Shown here piece by piece: positions 55,723-63,902 of a stretch of DNA of 64,000 bases. The notes under the pieces are model-generated. The model was not told the origin of the DNA. It did no database searches and saw nothing but the letters and a program-made list of their open reading frames with translations. The DNA is from Ruminococcus sp. (lineage in GTDB: Bacteria; Bacillota; Clostridia; Oscillospirales; Acutalibacteraceae), in assembly GCA_017403985.1 (NCBI GenBank), contig JAFRDE010000031.1, positions 29,753-93,752 on the forward strand. The letters run 5' to 3'. The translations under genes and the position numbers were made by a program. Numbering within the stretch: position 1 is the stretch's first letter; every line of letters starts with the position of its first letter.

Positions 55723-56964
55723 TTAGTGATCAGTATGACATGCAAGGTTTTCCTGCATCTCCTTGAGCGCGCGCTTGCGCCGGTACATCTGCAGATCGGC
55801 GCGTTCAAAGACGGCGCGGTAGCTTTTGTCGACGTCCTTTCTGTACTCGGACATGCCGGAGGAGACCACTACCTTGCCGGCGCGCAGGTTGTTTTCGATC
55901 TGAGCGTCAAAGGCGGTGAGCTGCTCTTCACGGGTTTGGAAGGGCTCACCCTCAAGGATCACGACAAATTCGTCGCCGCCGATCCGGTAAACGGGGCTGC
56001 GGCTGAAAAACTCGCTGATCAGCATCGAGGCGGTATAGATATAGATGTCACCCGTATCATGGCCCATGGTATCGTTGATGGTCTTCAGATCATTGACGTC
56101 GAACACGACCACGCCGAAGTCCTCTGAGGCGCCGCTGCCGATACGCCGATACAGCTCCTCCGCTTCCTCCATATACGCCTGCTTGCTCCCTACGCCGGTC
56201 AACGGATCGGTGTAGATCTTGCGCTTGGCGTTGCCGAGCTCGAGACTCTGCTGCTTGGCGTGGTGCAGCATCTCTTCAAGGCTGTTGCGGTACTCGTCCT
56301 TTTCCTCTTCCACGACGAAGGAGTGGAGCATACAGCTGCTGAGCAGATAGCCGATAGAATACAGTGGCAGCAGGGGATAAAAGATCTGTATCACGATCAG
56401 CGCAGCCATCAGCACGCCGAAGTACCCGACGGAACGCCGCAGCTGCTTTGTCGCGCGGGCGGTGGGCGCCTTGACAGCGAACGTATAGACGGACGTCATC
56501 AGGAAGAGGATCACCTGCAGCGACAGCGTTACATAACGCGCGCCGCCGGCGTGATAAACACCGTTTTCATCAAAGTGAAACTGGATCGGGACAAAGAAAT
56601 TGACGACAAGGATCACGACCACACAGCAGAAGAGCACGATCCCCGTTACGGTGAGTATCCTTTTGAAGACGCTGTTGCTCTGACCCTCCAGATAGGCGGC
56701 GACATAGCGCGTCCACAGCAGAAAGCCTGCCATCATGGTGAGAAAGAACAGGACCGTGACGATGTAGAGCGGCGTGATCAGATGCAGATCGTTCAAAAAG
56801 CCCCACAGTACGTCGGTGACGCAGAAGAACAGCATACCGAGGATATAGTCGCGGTACTCCTTATAAGCGGGAACGTGGGTGTTCTCTTGATAATGCCACA
56901 GCATATCCCGGTTGATGATCAGATGCACAAGGATCGCGATGATCCCTATGATGGAATACGACAT
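55723..56964 (-). CDS. Membrane diguanylate cyclase (GGDEF)
   Basis: 413 aa. About seven membrane helices (1-225), a short coiled coil and a GGDEF domain with DPLTGVGSKQA and the intact RIGGDEF signature, so it should make c-di-GMP from two GTP. The RxxD inhibitory site expected just upstream is absent (RSPV). Its start overlaps the stop of the EAL gene by one base (TAATG), so the cyclase and phosphodiesterase are translationally coupled. Confidence 0.93.
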   Translation of the reverse strand: MSYSIIGIIAILVHLIINRDMLWHYQENTHVPAYKEYRDYILGMLFFCVTDVLWGFLNDLHLITPLYIVTVLFFLTMMAGFLLWTRYVAAYLEGQSNSVFKRILTVTGIVLFCCVVVILVVNFFVPIQFHFDENGVYHAGGARYVTLSLQVILFLMTSVYTFAVKAPTARATKQLRRSVGYFGVLMAALIVIQIFYPLLPLYSIGYLLSSCMLHSFVVEEEKDEYRNSLEEMLHHAKQQSLELGNAKRKIYTDPLTGVGSKQAYMEEAEELYRRIGSGASEDFGVVVFDVNDLKTINDTMGHDTGDIYIYTASMLISEFFSRSPVYRIGGDEFVVILEGEPFQTREEQLTAFDAQIENNLRAGKVVVSSGMSEYRKDVDKSYRAVFERADLQMYRRKRALKEMQENLACHTDH

Positions 56965-59564
56965 TACTTACCTCCGTCCGGGGCAGCGCTGACGTCGGTT
57001 TCGGTGACCGTGGATTCGTTCTTTTTTGTTACGCCGATAATGATATGGTCTTCGTCGGATTTGATGCGTACCGCCTTTAGGTTGACGAAGGTCGGATCAC
57101 CGCCGATCATCAGCCGGTATGACATCAAAAACGCTCCCTCCTCCTCGATCGCGCGGAGGATATTTACCTTGGTAAATCCGTTGAGGAACAGCGGTACATC
57201 CCCGGGATACAGCGCTTGACGCGCGTCGCGGCGGCGTGCTTTAAAGAAATCATCGCCGTGGCGCTCAACCTCCAGCTCACCCAGCTCGGTGTCGGAGCTG
57301 TATTCGATAAATTTATCCGTCTTGATATTGACGTAGTACAACATGATATAATCCGAGGACAGGGCTTTTGCGATATAGGTAAAGGTGACGGGTGATTTCA
57401 CGTCCTTCTCGATTTTCAGGATCGCGACAGCTACCGCACACTTACCGGTCACGGGGTTGCGGGCGATGTTCTTTAAAAAGGCGTGGATCACGCTGCCGCC
57501 CGGCAGCTTTTCTTCGATCAATATCTTGCTGCCCTTTTCGGCACATTCGCGGATCGCGTTCAGAAAGCTCCTGCCGGTGACGCCGTCGCCCTCGTCGATG
57601 TTCACCTTTTTGGCCAACGGGAAATAGCCGAACAGCTTTACCAGAAAACCGCGGTAGGAGCTGTTGCAGCGCACCAACATATAGGATTCGGAGGTCGATT
57701 CGAGGATCGCCATCGGGATGGTGTTGAAATAATGCTCGAAGGCCTCTTCGTCATCGTTGGAGAATACGGTGAGATCATAGAGGTTGACCTTTCCGATCGC
57801 CGCGTAGTAATCCGATTCCTCGGGGTTCTCGAAGCCGATCTGGATGCCCTTGCGGTATCTCTCGAGGATATTATCCAGAGCGATAGGGCGGCAGAAGTAG
57901 TAGCCCTGCATCATCGTACAGCCGACCTCGTGCAGGAACGACGCCTGCTCCTTGGTCTCTACGCCTTCGCATACCGTATCCATGCCCAGCGAGATCACCA
58001 TGCGGATCAGCTCGGTCAGCAGGACCTTGCTCTTGTCGTCGACGCCGAACTGTTTCATAAAGAGCATATCGAATTTGATCGCGTCAAAATGGATGCTGTG
58101 CAGCATATCGAGCGCAGAATAGCCGCTGCCGAAGTCGTCCATCCATACCCGGAAGCCCTGTTCGCGGAAGCGCTCGATCTGCAGCTTCATATATTCAAAG
58201 TCTTTGCCGACCGCACTCTCGGTGATCTCGATGTTCAGCAGGCTGTGGCTGACGCCGGCGGCGTCGACACGGCGGCGGATCTCGTCCACGATATCGCAGG
58301 TATCAAAATCCGAGCGCGAGAGATTCACGGACATCGGAACGACATAAAGCCCCTCCTGCTGCTGGATCGCGATCTTCTGTATGATCTGTTCCACGACATA
58401 GAGGTCGAGCTTGTAGATCAACTTTGATTCTTCCAGAACGGGGATGAACTCGTCCGGAGGGATGATCCCTCTGGCGGGATCCACCCAGCGCGCCAGAGCC
58501 TCTTCGTGACACACTCTGCCGTTGGCGGAGCGGACGAGAGGCTGGTAATAGACCTGTATGTAGCCTTCCTCAAGCGCCTTGTTCAGATAGTCGATAAAGT
58601 AATGCCGCTTTTCCGTATCCGCCAGCATGGTATTATCAAAGTATCTGAAGTCGGAAACGCGGATGTTCTGTATGGTGTCGCAGGCGTATTTGGCGCGGTC
58701 GCATTCGGAACTGACGCCCAGCGTGCCCTGCGTCTCGGAATATATACCGACGCGTACGGGCAGGGAGGGACCTGCCTTATCGGTGAGGAACTCGCTGAAG
58801 ATACCCTCGAGGATCTCTTCGATGTTTTCCGCCTGTGAAAAGGCACAGAAGTGGTCGGAGCCGAAGCGGCTGCAGTTTTCGTGACCGAAGACGCGGTTGA
58901 GGATCCCGGCGAACCGGCGCAGCAGGTTGTCGCCTTCGGTAAAGCCGAAGCGGCGGTTGTAGTGCTTCATCCCGCACAAGTTCATATACAGCATGGACGC
59001 TTTGCCGCTGCCGCCTCTGTTCTCACGGCGCCACTGGTTCACGAGCTCAAAGAAATACGCCATGGTCGGAAGTCCGGTCAGAGTATCATAATTTCCGACG
59101 CTGTCCGCGCTTTTCTCGTTCAGCGCGTGCCTGATCTCATTACCTGCCAAAAACTGATTGCTGTTATCCGCGGAGTAGAGACCTTCGTCGGTATACCAGA
59201 TGTATGCCAGCCGTGTGCCGTCGTCGGTTACGACGTGCTCGCCCTTTGAATGAAGGATACGGTATTCCGGATCGCCGTTGTACAGGCGCGTACGGTAGAC
59301 AAGATCGTATTGACCTCCCTGTGTGGCAAAACGAACCGCCGCATCTGCGGCGCGCGCCTTGTCATCGGGATGCGTCATCTCATACATATTGTTGTCCATC
59401 AGATACATCGCTTTTTCTCTGTCTGTTAAACCGAGCAGAGCGAGAAAGCCGTCGGACAGCAGCAGCGTCACAACGCGCTTGTTCAAAAACTGATAAACGG
59501 CGAGAGGGGTGCGCAGCTTTTCCAATGTTTTTCTTTCTGCGTCACTGAATCGATATCTGTCCAT
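56964..59564 (-). CDS. PAS-GGDEF-EAL protein, c-di-GMP phosphodiesterase with degenerate GGDEF
   Basis: 866 aa. A PAS-like N-terminus (about 20-150), a GGDEF domain whose signature reads FGSDHF (cyclase activity not expected; it may bind GTP as a sensor), an EAL domain (about 335-590) with EEALARW, NIEITES, DDFGSGYSAL, CEGVET and QGYYFCRP all intact, and a C-terminal PAS-like domain. It should cleave c-di-GMP to pGpG. The start at 59564 follows AGGAGGA; a longer frame to 59666 lacks a site. First gene of the pair with the cyclase. Confidence 0.92.
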   Translation of the reverse strand: MDRYRFSDAERKTLEKLRTPLAVYQFLNKRVVTLLLSDGFLALLGLTDREKAMYLMDNNMYEMTHPDDKARAADAAVRFATQGGQYDLVYRTRLYNGDPEYRILHSKGEHVVTDDGTRLAYIWYTDEGLYSADNSNQFLAGNEIRHALNEKSADSVGNYDTLTGLPTMAYFFELVNQWRRENRGGSGKASMLYMNLCGMKHYNRRFGFTEGDNLLRRFAGILNRVFGHENCSRFGSDHFCAFSQAENIEEILEGIFSEFLTDKAGPSLPVRVGIYSETQGTLGVSSECDRAKYACDTIQNIRVSDFRYFDNTMLADTEKRHYFIDYLNKALEEGYIQVYYQPLVRSANGRVCHEEALARWVDPARGIIPPDEFIPVLEESKLIYKLDLYVVEQIIQKIAIQQQEGLYVVPMSVNLSRSDFDTCDIVDEIRRRVDAAGVSHSLLNIEITESAVGKDFEYMKLQIERFREQGFRVWMDDFGSGYSALDMLHSIHFDAIKFDMLFMKQFGVDDKSKVLLTELIRMVISLGMDTVCEGVETKEQASFLHEVGCTMMQGYYFCRPIALDNILERYRKGIQIGFENPEESDYYAAIGKVNLYDLTVFSNDDEEAFEHYFNTIPMAILESTSESYMLVRCNSSYRGFLVKLFGYFPLAKKVNIDEGDGVTGRSFLNAIRECAEKGSKILIEEKLPGGSVIHAFLKNIARNPVTGKCAVAVAILKIEKDVKSPVTFTYIAKALSSDYIMLYYVNIKTDKFIEYSSDTELGELEVERHGDDFFKARRRDARQALYPGDVPLFLNGFTKVNILRAIEEEGAFLMSYRLMIGGDPTFVNLKAVRIKSDEDHIIIGVTKKNESTVTETDVSAAPDGGK

Positions 59565-59680
59565 AACACGTCCTCCTGGATATGAAAAAGAGGGTTGAAC
59601 AAGGTCGGCGGCTCCGTTCGGAGACGGTGTTTTATCCGCCGCTCTTAAGAGGTTTTGCGTTGACAAATGTCTATAATTGT

Positions 59681-59709
59681 ATCATACAAAAATACCGCCG
59701 TTCTGTCAA
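59681..59709 (-). promoter_or_regulatory. Promoter of the EAL-GGDEF operon
   Basis: On the minus strand TTGACA (59709-59704), 17 bases, TATGAT (59686-59681). Confidence 0.7.
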
Positions 59710-59746
59710 TAAAAACCGATGCTGTTACAGCACATTTTTTATTGGC

Positions 59747-59775
59747 TTGCAATCAATCGTTATTCGTGATAAACT
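59747..59775 (+). promoter_or_regulatory. Promoter of the 7TM-HD-GYP gene
   Basis: TTGCAA (59747-59752), 17 bases, TAAACT (59770-59775); divergent from the EAL promoter. Confidence 0.5.
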
Positions 59776-59858
59776 CTATTTGGCTCATTAATGAATCAAC
59801 CGATTCCGGTTGAAAGGATAAGATTAGTATAAAACGACATCGCTGAAAGGTCGGTTAT

Positions 59859-61142
59859 ATGGATTTTTATTTGAGTTCTATTATTTTGATATCTCTGCTG
59901 ATGATCGCGATGACCATCCATGTGATCCGGTATTCGGGCTTCAACAGGCAGCAGAAAACATGGTATATCGTCACCTTTATATCCGTTTTGTTCTGCGCCG
60001 GTGCGGAATATGCCGTGCATTGCGGGAGCTATGATCCGGCGTTTGCCGTTCCTTTGACGGTTTTGACCGTGATACAGTTTTCCGTCGCCCCGTGCATGGC
60101 GGTCTTCTTTTCCGGTGCGTTGGGTCTGCACAGGCAGGCGAGGATCGCGCTCCTGTTCTTTATCCCGCACATGCTCATCGAGATCGTCTTCGCGCCGTTC
60201 AGCTGGATCTTTCACTTTGACGCGGACGGGTATCACAGGGGAAAGCTTTTCGTCATTTATTCTGCCTTCTACATCCTCAGCCTGATCTATTTGATGGTCA
60301 GTATGCTGGTCGTAGAGCGGAACTTCAGACACCGCGACAAATCGACAATCTTCATGATCGCGCTGACGCTGATCGCTGGCATCGTGCCGGTGACCTTTCT
60401 GAATATACACACCGCGTATATCAGCATAGGCATGGCGGCGTGCCTGTGCTACATCTACTATAACGATCTCGTACAGGAGGACACGCGCGAAGAACTGATC
60501 GCAGGTCAGAAGAAGATCACCCAAATGCAGGAGGATATAATCTCGGGACTTGCCAGCATCATTGAGAGCCGCGATACCGACACCGGGCTTCACGTTTCGA
60601 GGACAAGGGAACACGTCAAGCTCATCGCCGAAGGAGCCATGAAAGAAGGCGTTTACACGGACGAGATCGACGACAGGTATGTAGACCTGATCTATACACT
60701 GGCGCCGATTCACGACGTCGGAAAGATCGTGGTTTCCGACGCCATCCTCAAAAAGCCGGGCAAGCTGACGCCGGAGGAATTCGAGCAGATCAAGGAGCAC
60801 GCGCGCTCCGGCGGCGTTATCGCCCGCAGGATCCTTTCGGGCGTCACCGACGAAAGCTACCTGAAATTCGCGTCGGATATCGCAACGTATCATCACGAAA
60901 GATGGGACGGCAGCGGCTATCCCGAGGGACTTAAGGGCGAGGAGATCCCGCTTTGCGCGCGGATCATGGCGATCGCGGACGTCTACGACGCGCTGACGAG
61001 CGAACGCTGCTACAAAAAAGCGATTCCGCCAAAAGAAGCCGTTAAGATCATCAAGGAAGAATCGGGAACGCATTTTGATCCGAAGCTGGTCGAAATTTTC
61101 TTGAAATATATCAACGAGACGGACTACACCGTTATTGCATGA
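59859..61142 (+). CDS. Membrane HD-GYP c-di-GMP phosphodiesterase
   Basis: 427 aa. About seven membrane helices (1-205), a short linker and an HD-GYP domain (about 225-420) with HDVGK and the full HHERWDGSGYP motif, unlike the operon member at 35845. It should hydrolyse c-di-GMP. It lies divergent from the EAL/GGDEF operon, so c-di-GMP synthesis and two kinds of breakdown are clustered here. The start codon is preceded by a weak GAAAGGTCGG site. Confidence 0.9.
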   Translation: MDFYLSSIILISLLMIAMTIHVIRYSGFNRQQKTWYIVTFISVLFCAGAEYAVHCGSYDPAFAVPLTVLTVIQFSVAPCMAVFFSGALGLHRQARIALLFFIPHMLIEIVFAPFSWIFHFDADGYHRGKLFVIYSAFYILSLIYLMVSMLVVERNFRHRDKSTIFMIALTLIAGIVPVTFLNIHTAYISIGMAACLCYIYYNDLVQEDTREELIAGQKKITQMQEDIISGLASIIESRDTDTGLHVSRTREHVKLIAEGAMKEGVYTDEIDDRYVDLIYTLAPIHDVGKIVVSDAILKKPGKLTPEEFEQIKEHARSGGVIARRILSGVTDESYLKFASDIATYHHERWDGSGYPEGLKGEEIPLCARIMAIADVYDALTSERCYKKAIPPKEAVKIIKEESGTHFDPKLVEIFLKYINETDYTVIA

Positions 61143-61159
61143 ACGGTGTTGTCTTAGGG

Positions 61160-61206
61160 TGGGTCGAATGACCGGAGTCGAACCGGCGGTCTCTTGAAAT
61201 CCATCG
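61160..61206 (-). pseudogene. Possible 3' tRNA fragment
   Basis: On the minus strand GCCGG-TTCGACT-CCGGT forms a valid T-arm and is followed by a 7-base acceptor strand (CATTCGA), one base and CCA. No matching 5' acceptor or proper anticodon stem lies upstream. Such 3' fragments are left at tRNA integration sites or by decay. Confidence 0.35.
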
Positions 61207-61343
61207 ATTGAAAAAGAAATCACAGGGGCACATGGGGAGTTCTGAGATAACACCGCTTACATATGATATATTTGTATTTGGGAAAGCATTACCTCAAAAG
61301 TTTAAAACAAACCGCCTCAAATCTCTTAGATACAATACATATA

Positions 61344-61377
61344 ATTTCTTAAAAAAGTTCATTTCTTAAAAAAGATC
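61344..61377 (+). repeat. Tandem 17-bp direct repeat upstream of promoter 3
   Basis: ATTTCTTAAAAAAGTTC and ATTTCTTAAAAAAGATC lie side by side, ending 19 bases before the -35 box. Confidence 0.55.
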
Positions 61378-61396
61378 ATTCACTTTCCGAAAAGCC

Positions 61397-61425
61397 TTGA
61401 CAAATGATCCTTTCTGTTATACAAT
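61397..61425 (+). promoter_or_regulatory. Promoter of riboswitch-controlled surface gene 3
   Basis: TTGACA (61397-61402), 17 bases, TACAAT (61420-61425). Confidence 0.8.
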
Positions 61426-61438
61426 TAAAGTGATATAA

Positions 61439-61513
61439 AGGCAAAACTGTCGAAAGGCAGTGACGCAAAGCGAAGAGCCTAAGGTGTTTAACACTATGGT
61501 CGTCCGGCTGCAT
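61439..61513 (+). promoter_or_regulatory. Cyclic-di-GMP-I (GEMM) riboswitch 3
   Basis: AGGCAAAACTGTCGAAAGGC, AGTGACGCAAAGC, GAGCCTAA and ATGGTCGTCCGGCTGC match riboswitch 2 at almost every base. A terminator (GCATCTAT with ATAGGTGC) and T run follow at 61510-61560. Confidence 0.92.
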
Positions 61514-61590
61514 CTATGTGTGTTCGTTTTTTGAACATTATATAGGTGCTTATTTTTTTTACAAATAGGCGCTTATTCTTAACAAAAAGA
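61510..61590 (+). terminator. Expression platform of riboswitch 3
   Basis: GCATCTATGTGTGTTCG pairs with the GAACATTATATAGGTGC strand, then TTATTTTTTTT. A third segment AATAGGCGCTTATT repeats the terminator 3' strand in direct orientation, whereas riboswitch 2 has it inverted. Confidence 0.65.
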
Positions 61591-61605
61591 GAGTGAGGTG
61601 CAATC

Positions 61606-63255
61606 ATGAAAAAATTATTATCATTACTCCTCGTTGCGTTGTTAGCGGTATCGGCATTCTGCATCCCTGCTTATGCCGCAGGTCATGTAGAGACCGGTGA
61701 TACGCTGGTATTCAACGGCGCAACATCGGGCAACGCCTTTGGCGATCTGCTCGATTGGACAGGTATCGTTTTCGGAAATGCAAACAACATCATCGATGTG
61801 GAAGGTACGCTTGCCGTAGGCGGAAACTTTAATTCCACCAACGGTTTATCCGTTAACGGCGGCGCTTACGGCGCGAATCCCGCGTCGACCGACGACGTCG
61901 CGTTCCTCGTGAACGGCAACGCAGTCATCAACGGCTACGGCAACGTCTGGGGACAGACGGTTATCGGCAGCGCGGAAGGCAACACCTATCACCTGTCAAA
62001 TGTGACTCCTTCCGATACTACAAACGGTCAGTACACCGTTGCGGACTCCGCGCAATACTTTGCGGACGCGAAGAGCACCGCCTATGCTGCAAAGGCTGCT
62101 GTTGAAGCTCTCCCGGTTAACGGCGTATGCGAAGTAGATAACGGCACTTATACGTTTGTCGGCAACGCGGATGCGGACGTATTGGTATACAATGTTGCTG
62201 ATGCGGTATTTAATTCGTATCTCTTCGACTTCACGATTGCCGACGGTCAGACGATCATCGTCAATCTGACGTCCTCCGACAAGATCGAGTTGAATAACGG
62301 CGCTGTTCAGATCAACGGCAGTATGGCGTCGAATGATCTGAGAAGCTATAACCGCAACATTATCATCAATGTGGTCAATTCAACAGAGATCGAAATGACC
62401 TCCTGCGAATTATACGGCATTTTGTTGGCTCCCGACGCCGATCTGACGGGCAAGGGTTCCAACGTATGCGGAACCTCCGTTCTGAACGGTTTGACCGGCA
62501 CGAACGGTTTTGAACTTCATGTCGGCAGCAACGACAGCTCTGTTCCTGTTATTCCCGCAGACGGCGACGACCCCGAGGAAGAGCCTGCGAAAACCGCAAG
62601 TCTCCAAGTTATCACGCCTCTTGCGATGGCTGTCCGTTTTGAAGACGGTTCCGTCTACTACAGCGGCGATTATGTAAAAGACGTCGAAGTCGGCAAGGAT
62701 TATCGCTTCCAGATGTGCTGCGTTGACTGGAGCACCAGAACTGTCGACGGTGAAAAGAAGATTCATAAGCCCTATGAGACCTTCTACCCCGAAGAGACTG
62801 CTTATCTGCATACCAACCACGGTACCTATTCCGACGACGGTTTAGGTCTGCGCGGTACGGTTGTTTATACCTTCCGTTTGTCTGACGAATTCGGCGACCG
62901 CAGCTTTGACGAAGCTACGAAGACCTTCGTTATTCCGAAGGGAGACTATGTATTGAGAACAGACGTCAACAAGTGCTTTATGGCGTATCGCTTCACCTTC
63001 CAGAGCGGCGATCACAACAAGCAGACGGGTATCGACAACGTTGTCTACGACACCGACCTCGAGCATGATAATACCTTAGAAGACTTCAGATATTACAAGC
63101 CTCTCGAGTTCCTGTCCGTCAACCTGCCGCTCGGTTCTACCGTTACGGCGAAGGCTTACAATAACTATGAGTATTTCGCTCAGGCTGACATCTTCGTCGA
63201 TATCGACGCCGAGAATCCCGATCTCTGTTACAAAACCTATGAATGGCCGTACTAA
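61606..63255 (+). CDS. C-di-GMP-riboswitch-controlled surface protein 3 (mosaic)
   Basis: 549 aa. Signal peptide and choice-of-anchor A domain (about 1-320) nearly match the protein at 48519 (same MKKLLSLLLVALLAVS start and IIDVEGTLAVGGN). From ITPLAMAVRFEDG (about 335) to the end it instead matches the protein at 32609, including KKIHKPYETFYP, CFMAYRFTFQSG and LEFLSVNLPLGS. The DNA of the last 270 bases is close to that at 34420-34690. It ends EWPY with no anchor motif. GAGGTG precedes the ATG. Confidence 0.88.
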   Translation: MKKLLSLLLVALLAVSAFCIPAYAAGHVETGDTLVFNGATSGNAFGDLLDWTGIVFGNANNIIDVEGTLAVGGNFNSTNGLSVNGGAYGANPASTDDVAFLVNGNAVINGYGNVWGQTVIGSAEGNTYHLSNVTPSDTTNGQYTVADSAQYFADAKSTAYAAKAAVEALPVNGVCEVDNGTYTFVGNADADVLVYNVADAVFNSYLFDFTIADGQTIIVNLTSSDKIELNNGAVQINGSMASNDLRSYNRNIIINVVNSTEIEMTSCELYGILLAPDADLTGKGSNVCGTSVLNGLTGTNGFELHVGSNDSSVPVIPADGDDPEEEPAKTASLQVITPLAMAVRFEDGSVYYSGDYVKDVEVGKDYRFQMCCVDWSTRTVDGEKKIHKPYETFYPEETAYLHTNHGTYSDDGLGLRGTVVYTFRLSDEFGDRSFDEATKTFVIPKGDYVLRTDVNKCFMAYRFTFQSGDHNKQTGIDNVVYDTDLEHDNTLEDFRYYKPLEFLSVNLPLGSTVTAKAYNNYEYFAQADIFVDIDAENPDLCYKTYEWPY

Positions 63256-63333
63256 GGCTTAACCTTCTGAATATAATAGAAGTCCTTGACCGGCCGTGAA
63301 CTGGTCCGGTAAAAACGGATAAATAGAAAAATC

Positions 63334-63379
63334 ACCCCCTTATGGCGGAATATAAAGATCTGCCATAAGGGGGTATTTG
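63334..63379. terminator. Terminator after surface gene 3
   Basis: 13-bp stem ACCCCCTTATGGC/GCCATAAGGGGGT (63334-63346, 63362-63374) followed by ATTTGTT. Confidence 0.85.
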
Positions 63380-63471
63380 TTCGGCAAGAAGTATCAATGC
63401 ACAGAGCAATACGAAAAAGAGATATTTGAATTAATATAAGTACATAAAACAATCATCGAGGTGATTAAACA

Positions 63472-63666
63472 ATGACTAAAAGAGAGATAGCAATGAAAGT
63501 TATCAAAAATATGTCCGATGAATAAATTGAATCGTTCTTGTGTTTATTCGCTGATGAAAATGAAATAGCGAGAATCGAAACTGAAAGTATTGCTAACGAT
63601 GGCGGATCAAACTCATTCGATAATGTAGATGATTTAATGAAAGATCTTCTCGACAAAGAGGAGTGA
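63472..63666 (+). pseudogene. Small acidic protein gene with in-frame stop
   Basis: A GAGGTGATT site and ATG open a frame of 17 codons (MTKREIAMKVIKNMSDE), a TAA, and 46 more codons in the same frame (opening IESFLCLFADENE) to a TGA. A single base change (CAA or AAA to TAA) explains it. The restored 64-residue protein resembles small antitoxin-sized acidic proteins but I do not recognise it. Confidence 0.5.
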
Positions 63667-63775
63667 TGACCTTCCTCCGAAACGGATATACAAATGATAA
63701 AGTATTTCTCATTCATATTTTATTCGTGTATAATTCTAAATACGAACAATAATGCACGATCGGGCAAAAAGAAAA

Positions 63776-63805
63776 AGTCCTGTAAACACTGAAGTTTACA
63801 GGACT
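63776..63805. terminator. Palindromic hairpin near the right edge
   Basis: 12-bp stem AGTCCTGTAAAC/GTTTACAGGACT with a 6-base loop. On the minus strand CTTTTTC follows, so it probably ends the gene fragment on that strand. Confidence 0.7.
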
Positions 63806-63902
63806 CTTCGGGTGGCATGCCCGAACAAAATAGATATTTTCGACAAAAGTTGTAAACAGATATGAACCCTCGTAAACTTTCATCTTGAAATCTGCTGCTT
63901 TT

